Shown here: positions 1-5,287 of the stretch, one piece after another
Numbering within the stretch: position 1 is the first letter of the stretch
How the letters are laid out: each line of letters opens with the position of its first letter
DNA from: JAAZFE01 sp034005635
GTDB lineage: Bacteria; Verrucomicrobiota; Kiritimatiellia; CAIQIC01; Lenti-01
Direction: 5' to 3'
Assembly: GCA_034005635.1 (NCBI GenBank)
Contig: JAVEUJ010000057.1
Coordinates: 1 to 14,104, forward strand
Length of the DNA stretch: 14,104 bases
Translations under genes and position numbers: made by a program
The notes under the pieces: model-generated
Databases searched by the model: none
Told to the model about the DNA's origin: nothing
Seen by the model: only the letters and a program-made list of their open reading frames with translations

Positions 1-32
1 TTACATTTCCTCCTTCGATTTGCCGGGCTGAG

Positions 33-569
33 ATGGATACGCTGCTGCACGGAGTCCTGGGCGCGGTGGCCTGCAGCCGGACCGGACTCCCCGGCGGACG
101 CCGTGGACCTGTCGATGACCACGGGGAGCGACGCCTTACCGATTGGACCCTTTGGGCGGCCTTCTTCTTTGGCATCTTTCCCGACATTGCGTCGCTGGGC
201 ATTCATTTTGCGACGGACTTTTTCACCAGCGGCTCGCTGCGCTGGCACGGCATTCCCGATTTTGTGCTCGTGCTCTACAACATCACCCACAGCCTGCTGG
301 GCATCGGTATTGGCTATGCCCTGCTCGTGGCGTGGAAGCGCGTCCTGTGGTTGCCGGCACTCGCCTGGCCCCTCCATGTTCTGGTGGATATCCCCACCCA
401 TGGCAGTGGCCGCTTCATGACCCCCATTTTCTGGCCGTTTACGGATGCCGGTTTTTCCGGCTGGAGCTGGTGGATCTTTCCCTGGGTATTCTGGGGCGGA
501 TGGCTCGTGGCGGGCACCCTCTGGCTGCTGGTGGTAGTTTTGCGCCTGTCCTGGAGGAAGAAGTCATGA
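33..569 (+). CDS. Integral membrane protein, possibly DUF457/YdjM-like metal-dependent hydrolase
   Basis: This 178-residue protein has an acidic and arginine-rich loop near residues 22-36 and at least three strongly hydrophobic stretches (about 39-60, 77-118 and 143-171), ending in a basic RKKS tail, so it is very likely an inner-membrane protein. Scattered polar residues within hydrophobic context resemble the DUF457/YdjM family of membrane metal-dependent hydrolases: H6 near the N-terminus, PD at 50-51, the THS motif around H86, and H114, D119 and H123 in the segment LHVLVDIPTH. I assign the family from these motifs only, and the substrate is unknown. The stop overlaps the nitroreductase start (ATGA), which suggests translational coupling. 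The ATG at 33 has no clear Shine-Dalgarno sequence. An in-frame TGA at 29-31, just before it, may end an upstream gene that lies outside the window. Confidence 0.6.
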   Translation: MDTLLHGVLGAVACSRTGLPGGRRGPVDDHGERRLTDWTLWAAFFFGIFPDIASLGIHFATDFFTSGSLRWHGIPDFVLVLYNITHSLLGIGIGYALLVAWKRVLWLPALAWPLHVLVDIPTHGSGRFMTPIFWPFTDAGFSGWSWWIFPWVFWGGWLVAGTLWLLVVVLRLSWRKKS

Positions 570-1108
570 CGTTTATGGACTTGGTTACGGCCCGCCAAAG
601 TGTGCGCCACTACAAGCCGGAGCAGCACATCCCGCGCGAAACCCTGGAACGCTGCCTGGAGGCCGCCCGTCTGGCGCCCTCGGCCTGCAACTCCCAACCG
701 TGGTCTTTCGTGGTGGTGGACCACCCCAAGCAGGTACGCGAGCTGGCTCTCGCCGCCTGTACCCGCCCCCCCTACGGGATGAATAAATTTGCCGCCGATG
801 CCTCTGCACTGGTGGCCGTCGTGATCGAGAAAATGAAACTCGCCGCCCGCATCGGCGCTCAGTTTCGCGGCGTTCAGTACAGCTTGGTTGATGTGGGCAT
901 TGCCTGCGAGCACCTGCTGCTGCAGGCCACCGATGAAGGGCTCGGGAGCTGCTGGCTGGGTTGGTTCGATGAGCGCGCCGTCAAGCGACAGTTGACCATT
1001 CCCCGCGCCAGCAAAGTCGATCTGCTCCTCTGCCTAGGTTATCCAACCGACGCTACCGTGCGCCCTAAAACCCGCCGCCCTCTCGACGCCATCCGTCGTT
1101 ATTGTTGA
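566..1108 (+). CDS. Nitroreductase family protein (FMN-dependent)
   Basis: The 180-residue product is a compact member of the nitroreductase superfamily, soluble FMN enzymes that reduce nitro compounds, quinones or similar acceptors with NAD(P)H. The typical N-terminal signature is present: RQSVRHYKP near residues 10-18, followed by LAPSACNSQPWSFVVV, where the Arg, Ser and Asn-Ser contacts with the FMN phosphate are expected. The later DVGIACEHLLLQA helix, GLGSCWLGWF and LLLCLGYP complete the fold. The ATG at 566 is favoured because GGAGGAAG (553-560) sits five bases upstream. A second in-frame ATG at 575 is possible. The frame is open far upstream, but that portion is a shadow of the preceding gene. 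The start overlaps the membrane protein stop by four bases. The natural substrate cannot be read from the sequence. Confidence 0.88.
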   Translation: MTFMDLVTARQSVRHYKPEQHIPRETLERCLEAARLAPSACNSQPWSFVVVDHPKQVRELALAACTRPPYGMNKFAADASALVAVVIEKMKLAARIGAQFRGVQYSLVDVGIACEHLLLQATDEGLGSCWLGWFDERAVKRQLTIPRASKVDLLLCLGYPTDATVRPKTRRPLDAIRRYC

Positions 1109-1118
1109 CGTATTACCA

Positions 1119-1619
1119 CTATTTTACAGCAGCCAGCACCGCGGCGTAATCCGGTTCCTGGCCAATCTCCGGTACCTGTTCGCTATAGACCACGCGGTTT
1201 TGGGCATCGAGAACGATCACGGCCCGGGCCGTCAAACCCGCCAGCGGACCGTCCACAATTTTCACCCCGTAGGCCTGAGCAAATTCCGGCGAACGGAATG
1301 TGGAGAGCGCCACGATGTTCTTCAACCCGTTGCTCTCGCAAAAGCGCCCCGCTGCAAAAGGCAGATCAGCGGAGATGTTCAACAGCACCACGTTGTCCAA
1401 CTTCGAGATTGACTCATTGAATTTCTTCGCTGAGGTCGCACAAACACCAGTATCCAAACTGGGCACGATGCTCAGAATTTTGGTTTTGCCCGCATAATCC
1501 TTCAGTGAGACATCCGCCAAGGCAGTCGTCGTCAACTTGAAGTCTGGTGCCTGGCTGCCTTGGGCCGGCAGCTCGCCTGATGTATGGATGGGATCGCCGT
1601 GAAATGTAATTTTAGCCAT
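1119..1619 (-). CDS. tpx: Thiol peroxidase (Tpx-type peroxiredoxin)
   Basis: The 166-residue protein is full length for Tpx, an atypical two-cysteine peroxiredoxin that reduces hydrogen peroxide and alkyl hydroperoxides with electrons from thioredoxin. The peroxidatic site is PSLDTGVCATSAKKF with Thr57 and Cys60. The resolving cysteine is Cys94 in RFCESNGLKN, the normal Tpx position. The family opening (FHGDPIHTSGELPAQGSQAPDF) and the SADLPFAAGRFC segment are both recognisable. The start is well supported by AGAGGAG about eight bases upstream. The gene converges on the nitroreductase gene, ten bases away, with no hairpin terminator visible between them. It appears to be transcribed alone from a promoter near 1650-1677. 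Identification is secure. Its specific stress regulation is not visible. Confidence 0.95.
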   Translation of the reverse strand: MAKITFHGDPIHTSGELPAQGSQAPDFKLTTTALADVSLKDYAGKTKILSIVPSLDTGVCATSAKKFNESISKLDNVVLLNISADLPFAAGRFCESNGLKNIVALSTFRSPEFAQAYGVKIVDGPLAGLTARAVIVLDAQNRVVYSEQVPEIGQEPDYAAVLAAVK

Positions 1620-1649
1620 GTCGTTTTCTCCTCTGTTCAGTGTGATGTC

Positions 1650-1677
1650 AATATACTCATCCCTACGAGAAATTCAA
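1650..1677 (-). promoter_or_regulatory. Candidate sigma-70-type promoter for tpx
   Basis: Reading the minus strand, TTGAAT (1677-1672) and TATATT (1655-1650) are separated by 16 bases and lie about 30 bases before the tpx ATG. This would give a short 5' leader holding the AGAGGAG ribosome binding site. The spacing and -10 box are good and the -35 box is moderate. It is a match by eye only. Confidence 0.45.
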
Positions 1678-1854
1678 ATGACAGGGCCGAAAATCCACTC
1701 TATGAAATATTGTACTATAATCTCTCAAAACCGTTTTTTCTTAACTCGTTCTTTCCCTTTGAAAGGGAAGTGAGGAGAGCAACAGCCAGCTACGGATTTC
1801 GCGCTTGCCCGCCGTGGAGGGGATTTCACGGATGGAAAATTGGGGGGGGGAGCC

Positions 1855-1880
1855 GTTTCACGCCAAGGCGCAAAGTAGGG
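1855..1880. repeat. CGCCAAGGCGCAAAG-type intergenic repeat
   Basis: The core TTTCACGCCAAGGCGCAAAG belongs to the same family as the longer array at 4018-4054 in this window and a degenerate version at 3118-3151. It is a dispersed intergenic repeat with no coding role visible. Confidence 0.6.
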
Positions 1881-1949
1881 GAGCAAAATTCAATTTCCAA
1901 GCCAGAATGAATTTGAACTCAAGAACTCATGAATGGTGGGAAAACCGGG

Positions 1950-2031
1950 TTCTCACAGAGGCACAGAGACACGGAGGGGGAGGGGGTGTAGAAGAGTCTC
2001 AATATCGAAGGGGTAAGCCCCTCTGTGAGAA
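1950..2031. repeat. CACAGAG-family inverted repeat
   Basis: The outer arms are a perfect 12-base inverted repeat: TTCTCACAGAGG at 1950-1961 and CCTCTGTGAGAA at 2020-2031. The interior contains further CACAGAGACACGGAG units next to the left arm. The 82-base element would fold into a hairpin on either strand. A second member with the same architecture but different arm bases is at 5065-5143. Confidence 0.75.
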
Positions 2032-2100
2032 TTTGGCTGTTTCGGCTGCTTGCCCAGACCCTTCTCCTGATTTCCAGATGGGTTTCCCTTCCACGAAATC

Positions 2101-2166
2101 CTGCTTGCCCGCCGTCTTGTCCGCCGTAGCCTTGGCGTAGGCGGAAGCCTTTGCGAAGGTGGGTGA
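2101..2166. repeat. CCGCCGTAGCC...GGCGTAGGCGG-type repeat
   Basis: This stretch has CTTGCCCGCCGTCTTGTCCG, then CCGTAGCCTTGGCGTAGGCGG, then TTTGCGAAGGTGGG, a chain of short GC-rich units with internal dyads. A partial related unit (CTTGCCCGCCGTGGAGG) occurs at 1804-1820. I see no coding signal in it. Confidence 0.4.
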
Positions 2167-2260
2167 AATCCGTAGTGTTTTCTCTGGCCTTGTCGCTTCC
2201 TATCTCGGATGGCACGGCGGCTCCGCCACAGCGGACAGACTGTCCCTCCAGAAATCGTAT

Positions 2261-2288
2261 TTGTGTCCATCAGTGTTCATTCGTGGTT
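2261..2288. repeat. GTGTTCATCNGTGGTT-type repeat
   Basis: TTGTGTCCATCAGTGTTCAT followed by TCGTGGTT consists of near-repeats of a GTGTTCATC-like unit. It forms a pair with the related degenerate repeat at 2401-2429. Confidence 0.35.
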
Positions 2289-2400
2289 GCCCCCATTCTT
2301 TCCCCTCGCGCCTTGGCATCTTAACGTGAGTCCGGCTGATTGATCTGTTCATGTGTTCTTGAGTTCAGATTCATTCCCGACTCTCCCCACCACCTTCCCC

Positions 2401-2429
2401 ATCCGTGTTATCAGCGTAATCCGTGGTTG
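2401..2429. repeat. ATCCGTGTTATCAGCGTAATCCGTGG-type repeat
   Basis: The unit reads ATCCGTGTTATCAGCGTAAT followed by CCGTGGTTG, an internally repetitive stretch with ATCCGTG at both ends. It is of the same general type as 2261-2288. It lies 94 bases beyond the 3' end of the PLD-like gene. Confidence 0.35.
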
Positions 2430-2522
2430 TCTTATCTTCTTTGGTTGCAGCTATGCCGCGTCGTGCCATCTGGAGTGAATGGCCGTCTTGGCGGCTGTAC
2501 GGCATACGGGAGGAATTGTTAT

Positions 2523-3059
2523 TCACCGGACTGCATCACCGCAATAAGCCTTGCGGCGGCACGTGTCACACGACTCGCCAATCCAGACAGAGTCGAAGTG
2601 GGCCGCCGCAGAATCAACCAACTCGGGATCGTTGGTCCAGATGCCGGCTTCGAAGTTGCGCTTACCGTCGCTTTTCATGCCGATACCTGCGCCCGTGAGA
2701 TTGGCGGAGCCGATATAGGCCTCGCGCAGGTCGAAGACCAGCAGCTTGAAATGGGCGCGCGGGCACAATACCCGCTCCAGGCCTTCAACCAGGACAGGGT
2801 AGCGGTCGAAATCGGCACGGAAGCGGGGACCGGGCTCCTTAGCGTGGATCAGACGGACGTTGACACCGCGTTTGATCAGTTCGGCCAACTCGCCGAGAAA
2901 GGGACGTGCCGTTTTTCCGCGCAGCACGAACACATCCTTGATATCTGCCGTGCCGATCCAGAGAGTTTTCTCTACTTCCCGCACACGCAGGAGGATATCG
3001 GCATAGTGCGCTTCATCACGGATGTAACGATGGAAGATGGCGGGCTGAGCAGTGGGCAT
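2523..3059 (-). CDS. Phospholipase D-like (single HKD motif) protein
   Basis: The 178-residue protein has one HKD motif, HFKLLVFD with His103, Lys105 and Asp110, followed by the companion GSANLTGAG (Gly117, Ser118, Asn120). This is the signature of the phospholipase D superfamily, which includes phospholipases, cardiolipin synthases and single-domain nucleases that dimerise to form one active site. A protein of this size with a single motif fits the dimer-forming type (Nuc/PLDc_2). The C-terminus carries a CDTCRRKAYC cluster (Cys164, 167, 173), which could bind metal. No signal peptide or membrane segment is seen. The ATG at 3059 has only a weak ribosome binding site, and the frame stays open upstream without another ATG, so the start is uncertain. 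Substrate (lipid or nucleic acid) is not decided by the sequence. Confidence 0.8.
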   Translation of the reverse strand: MPTAQPAIFHRYIRDEAHYADILLRVREVEKTLWIGTADIKDVFVLRGKTARPFLGELAELIKRGVNVRLIHAKEPGPRFRADFDRYPVLVEGLERVLCPRAHFKLLVFDLREAYIGSANLTGAGIGMKSDGKRNFEAGIWTNDPELVDSAAAHFDSVWIGESCDTCRRKAYCGDAVR

Positions 3060-3117
3060 GCAGAAAATGTCCCATGAAGCCGCGACAACGGCAAGGGGAT
3101 TGGAGCGAGATCTACTA

Positions 3118-3201
3118 ACGCAAGAGTCGCAAAAGGCGCAAGAGCGCGAAGGGTTCCGTAGGGGCTCAGCTTGCTAAGACTTGGCCCGAATCGAGCTGAG
3201 C
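3118..3201. repeat. Degenerate GCGCAAGAGCGCGAAG repeat with a GCTCAGC/GCTGAGC dyad
   Basis: Positions 3118-3151 contain ACGCAAGAGTCGCAAAAGGC followed by GCAAGAGCGCGAAG, a degenerate relative of the CGCCAAGGCGCGAAAG family. Immediately after, GCTCAGC (3164-3170) and GCTGAGC (3195-3201) form a perfect 7-base inverted pair. The element fills the spacer between the toxin 3' end and the PLD-like gene. A weak terminator role for the dyad is possible, but no T-run follows it. Confidence 0.4.
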
Positions 3202-3268
3202 AAGTGCAACTCCTAAAAAGCTCAAAAATCTGGTAGTTTTGCGCAGAACCATCACGAGACGGAGCCCT

Positions 3269-3682
3269 TCAGACCGTCTTTGTCTTCAATCCCGCCTTCT
3301 TTGCGGCGAAGAGTTGGCGGTGGTCGGCGGAGGCAAATAGATCGGCTTCCCAAGCCAGAGCGCTGGCAACATGGAGGGCATCCAAGGTCCGCAAGGGATA
3401 GGCTTCCAGCAGTTCAATGCTGGCTTGGATGACTTCTGGCGTAAGATTGATGACTGTTGCGTCGCGTATCTCCAAAGAGAGGCGCAATTTGGCGCGGGCA
3501 TAATCTGGGCGCGCTAGGACTTTCTCGCGCACTCGGCGGTTCAATGCGGAGATAATTTCGGGGACGCATAGAACGCACAGGCCGAGTTCATCGGCCTGTG
3601 CGCAGAGAGTCTCGACCTGCCGGCTGCCCGACTCCTCGACGAATCGCTTGGCAAAGGCCGAGGAATCAAGGAACAACTTCAT
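3269..3682 (-). CDS. PIN-domain toxin (VapC-like ribonuclease) of a type II toxin-antitoxin pair
   Basis: The 137-residue protein has PIN-domain organisation: LFLDSSAFAKRF with the first acidic residue Asp6, PEIISALNRR with Glu42, LRTLDALHVASA with Asp101, and FASADHRQLF with Asp120 (numbered from the ATG at 3682). These four acids form the Mg2+ site of VapC-type endoribonucleases, which cut tRNA or other structured RNA and inhibit translation. I chose the ATG at 3682 because GAGGAA lies seven bases upstream. A GTG at 3688 would add two residues but sits too close to that site. The start lies inside the last codons of the antitoxin gene (17-base overlap), so the pair is translationally coupled. 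The actual RNA target is unknown. Confidence 0.88.
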   Translation of the reverse strand: MKLFLDSSAFAKRFVEESGSRQVETLCAQADELGLCVLCVPEIISALNRRVREKVLARPDYARAKLRLSLEIRDATVINLTPEVIQASIELLEAYPLRTLDALHVASALAWEADLFASADHRQLFAAKKAGLKTKTV

Positions 3683-3896
3683 CTTCACGTTCCTCGGCGA
3701 TGGTGGCGGCCAAGCCGGCTCCCTTGACGGCCAGCCTCAAGGCCGGGCGTTTCCAGGAAGGTTGTTGGTCCCTGACGGGGATCACTTCAGCAATGGGACG
3801 GCCGTGCCGCAGAATGGTCAGCGTTTTCCCCTGTTCGACGGCATTCAACATGTCCGAGGCCCGGTTCCGGAATTCCGTGAAGGTAATGGCAATCAT
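3666..3896 (-). CDS. Phd/YefM-family antitoxin
   Basis: The 76-residue protein starts with the typical Phd/YefM N-terminus: MIAITFTEFRNRASDMLNAV, then a GKTLTILRHGRPIAEVIPV hairpin. In this family that part dimerises and binds the operator, while the variable C-terminal tail (here Trp48 onward, ending in EEREDEVVP) wraps around and neutralises the toxin. It lies directly before and overlaps the PIN toxin gene. Phd/YefM antitoxins with PIN toxins are a known combination. The start at 3896 is supported by AAAGGAG (complement of 3904-3910) seven bases upstream. The palindrome at 3922-3939 is the likely site of autoregulation together with the toxin. Confidence 0.88.
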   Translation of the reverse strand: MIAITFTEFRNRASDMLNAVEQGKTLTILRHGRPIAEVIPVRDQQPSWKRPALRLAVKGAGLAATIAEEREDEVVP

Positions 3897-3911
3897 GGGG
3901 TAGCTCCTTTC

Positions 3912-3939
3912 TGTACATGACTGTACATTATAATGTGCA
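3912..3939 (-). promoter_or_regulatory. Promoter -10 and candidate operator of the toxin-antitoxin pair
   Basis: An 18-base near-perfect palindrome, TGTACATTATAATGTGCA (3922-3939, one mismatched pair), encloses TATAAT on the minus strand (3932-3927). A second TGTACA lies at 3912-3917, exactly ten bases from the first (3922-3927), so two half-sites face the same side of the helix. A bound repressor would cover the -10 box. I found no well-spaced -35 box: TTGACG upstream is only ten bases from TATAAT. Confidence 0.6.
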
Positions 3940-4017
3940 GATCGTCAAAAAGAGACTCTAAAATCTAACATCCAAATTTCACGCAAGGAAACGCTGGAAT
4001 GAGAGAAGAACAGCCGA

Positions 4018-4190
4018 TTTCACGCCAAGACGCCAAGACGCCAAGGCGCGAAAGAATTCACGGGGGTTCTCAACTCTCGGAGGTCGGGACGAATATCGGA
4101 TCGGGAACCTTGGTGGCTTTGCTTGGCGCGAGGCCGTTTCCTCTTCCGGCGCAGGCGACCCCTTAGCGTCGCTTGCGTCTTTTGCGTTGA
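4018..4190. repeat. CGCCAAG repeat array with inverted counterpart, downstream of trpA
   Basis: The left part (4018-4054) has three consecutive CGCCAAG units (CACGCCAAGACGCCAAGACG, then CCAAGGCGCGAAAG). The right part carries the complementary sense: CTTTGCTTGGCGCGAG at 4117-4132, and GCGTCGCTTGCGTCTTTTGC near 4156-4175. The spacer 3897-4206 is thus an imperfect long inverted element of the CGCCAAG family, with no gene. It could form a hairpin at the 3' end of the trp transcript, but I see no T-run typical of an intrinsic terminator. Confidence 0.55.
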
Positions 4191-4206
4191 AGGGTTCGGA
4201 CGGGTT

Positions 4207-5007
4207 TCAGACCCGGTCAAGGCCGGCGCGCAGGTCGCGGATTTTTTCTGCCAGGCGTTCGGGGAGGTCGGGGGCGGCGGGGGCGCTGCCGATGATGCCG
4301 ACGATGGCGGAGCCGACGATGATGCCGTCGGCCATCGGGGCCAGCTTGTGCGCGTCGTCACCGTTGCGGATGCCGAAGCCAAGACAGACGGGCAGGGGGC
4401 TGACTTTTTTCACTTCAGCGGCGTGTTGGCGGATGGCCTCGAGGTCGAGTCCGCCTTCGCCGGTGGTGCCGGCCCGAGTGATGAGATAGAGGAATCCGCC
4501 GGTCTCCTGCGCGATCATCTTTACGCGGTCGGGGCGCGTGGTGGGGGCGACGAGAAAGACGAGCTGGATGTCCGTGCCTGCGAGTGCGGCTTTCAATGGT
4601 CCGGCTTCCTCGGGCGGGAGATCGACGACAAGCAAGCCGTCGATGCCGGCGGTTTGCGCGGCTTGGGCAAGGCGTTCGAGGCCGTACTTAAAGAGGGGGT
4701 TGTAGTAGCCAAAGATCATGATCGGCGTGTCCACTTCTTTGCGCAGGCGGGCGGCGAGCTCCAGAGTTTTAGTGAGCGTCATACCGGCTTTGAGCGCACG
4801 CTGGGAGGCTTCCTGGATGACAGGGCCGTCAGCGGTGGGATCGGAGAAGGGGATGCCGAGTTCGAGGATGTCGATGCCCGCATCGCAGGCTTTGCGCAAG
4901 ATATGGAAACTGGTCTCGGGATCGGGATCGCCGGCGGTAATGTAGGTGACAAGTGCCTTGCGCTTGGCGGTGGCGAGGCGTTGGAAGGTGGCGGTAATTC
5001 GGTTCAT
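4207..5007 (-). CDS. trpA: Tryptophan synthase alpha subunit
   Basis: The 266-residue protein is full length for TrpA, the TIM-barrel subunit that cleaves indole-3-glycerol phosphate to indole and glyceraldehyde 3-phosphate and passes indole through a tunnel to TrpB. The catalytic residues are in place: Glu49 in DILELGIPFSD and Asp60 in PTADGPVIQEAS. The N-terminal YITAGDPDP, the central GYYNPLFKYG and the phosphate-binding CLGFGIRNGD and GSAIVGII stretches are recognisable. It is the last gene of the operon. The ATG at 5007 is preceded by a C-rich leader made of TCAGGG-type repeats, with no Shine-Dalgarno sequence visible. The 280-base spacer to trpB is unusually long for a trpBA pair, whose genes usually touch or overlap. 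Confidence 0.97.
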   Translation of the reverse strand: MNRITATFQRLATAKRKALVTYITAGDPDPETSFHILRKACDAGIDILELGIPFSDPTADGPVIQEASQRALKAGMTLTKTLELAARLRKEVDTPIMIFGYYNPLFKYGLERLAQAAQTAGIDGLLVVDLPPEEAGPLKAALAGTDIQLVFLVAPTTRPDRVKMIAQETGGFLYLITRAGTTGEGGLDLEAIRQHAAEVKKVSPLPVCLGFGIRNGDDAHKLAPMADGIIVGSAIVGIIGSAPAAPDLPERLAEKIRDLRAGLDRV

Positions 5008-5016
5008 GGGATTGGA

Positions 5017-5050
5017 GGGGTCAGGGTTCAGGGGTCAGGGTTCAGGGGGG
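5017..5050. repeat. GGGGTCAGGGTTCA tandem repeat abutting trpA
   Basis: Two tandem units of about 14 bases, GGGGTCAGGGTTCA, end at a G-run. The repeat starts nine bases before the trpA ATG, so it forms nearly the whole trpA leader. The same family lies before trpF at 9530-9560, and complementary CCTGA units lie at the trpB 3' end. Confidence 0.75.
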
Positions 5051-5064
5051 AATCAAAATCATGT

Positions 5065-5143
5065 TTCACCACAGAGGACACAGAGGGGCGCAGAGAAAAA
5101 TTCATTTCCATTCTCTGTGAAACTCTGTGCTCTCTGTGGTGAA
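5065..5143. repeat. CACAGAG-family inverted repeat in the trpB-trpA spacer
   Basis: The outer arms are perfect 12-base complements: TTCACCACAGAG (5065-5076) and CTCTGTGGTGAA (5132-5143). Inner units (GACACAGAG, GCGCAGAG on the left; TTCTCTGTG and ACTCTGTG on the right) continue the pairing with a short central loop. The transcript would form a strong hairpin between trpB and trpA. Confidence 0.8.
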
Positions 5144-5165
5144 GTGGGCTGTTGAGGATCAAAAG

Positions 5166-5237
5166 TTTTCCACAGTGTGGAAGATTTTCTTCCATAGCGT
5201 GGAAAAAGTTCAAAAAAGTTTTCCATACTGTGGAAAA
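5166..5237. repeat. Three TTCCAYANNRTGGAA palindromes
   Basis: Three 15-base dyads lie in a row: TTCCACAGTGTGGAA (5168-5182, perfect around a central G), TTCCATAGCGTGGAA (5190-5204) and TTCCATACTGTGGAA (5221-5235), each flanked by T-rich and A-rich bases. Their centres are 22 and 31 bases apart. They sit in the trpB-trpA spacer, next to the CACAGAG element. They could be protein binding sites or structured RNA. Confidence 0.75.
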
Positions 5238-5287
5238 CCGGAGGGACGGTAAAGAAGTTACTGGTTGTGGTGCAGATCGGCATGAGT

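Larger units (their letters stand above)
1620..2522. other. Gene-poor, repeat-rich spacer between tpx and the PLD-like gene
   Basis: About 900 bases hold no credible gene. Beyond the tpx promoter, the stretch contains a 17-base palindrome (1753-1769, TTCCCTTT and its complement around a central G), a run of nine G at 1842-1850, and a series of degenerate short repeats listed separately. Open frames here follow repeat units, lack ribosome binding sites and show no protein family motif, so I treat them as chance frames. Confidence 0.6.

Noticed and set aside
1..31. A possible last few codons of an upstream plus-strand gene ending at TGA 29-31
   Set aside because: Only nine codons are in the window and nothing identifies them, so it is not listed as a feature.
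143..1108. An extended nitroreductase frame starting at 143
   Set aside because: The first 141 codons are an alternate frame of the membrane protein gene. The nitroreductase domain begins at 566, right after a good ribosome binding site.
1753..1769. The TTCCCTTT palindrome as a terminator
   Set aside because: It lies upstream of the tpx promoter, no gene ends nearby, and no T-run follows on a useful strand.
1584..2270. Several 84-111 codon frames on both strands in the tpx-PLD spacer
   Set aside because: They are read through repeats and a G-run, lack ribosome binding sites and show no conserved motif.
2340..3077. A 245-codon plus-strand frame opposite the PLD-like gene
   Set aside because: The minus-strand frame has a clear HKD motif, whereas this one is its complement with repeat sequence at the start.
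4123..5142. A 339-codon plus-strand frame opposite trpA
   Set aside because: Same kind of shadow. It also runs through the CGCCAAG and CACAGAG repeats at both ends, and has no recognisable domain.
5168..5235. The three TTCCA palindromes as a CRISPR array
   Set aside because: The units are 15 bases and differ from each other, spacers are 7 and 16 bases, and no cas gene is present.
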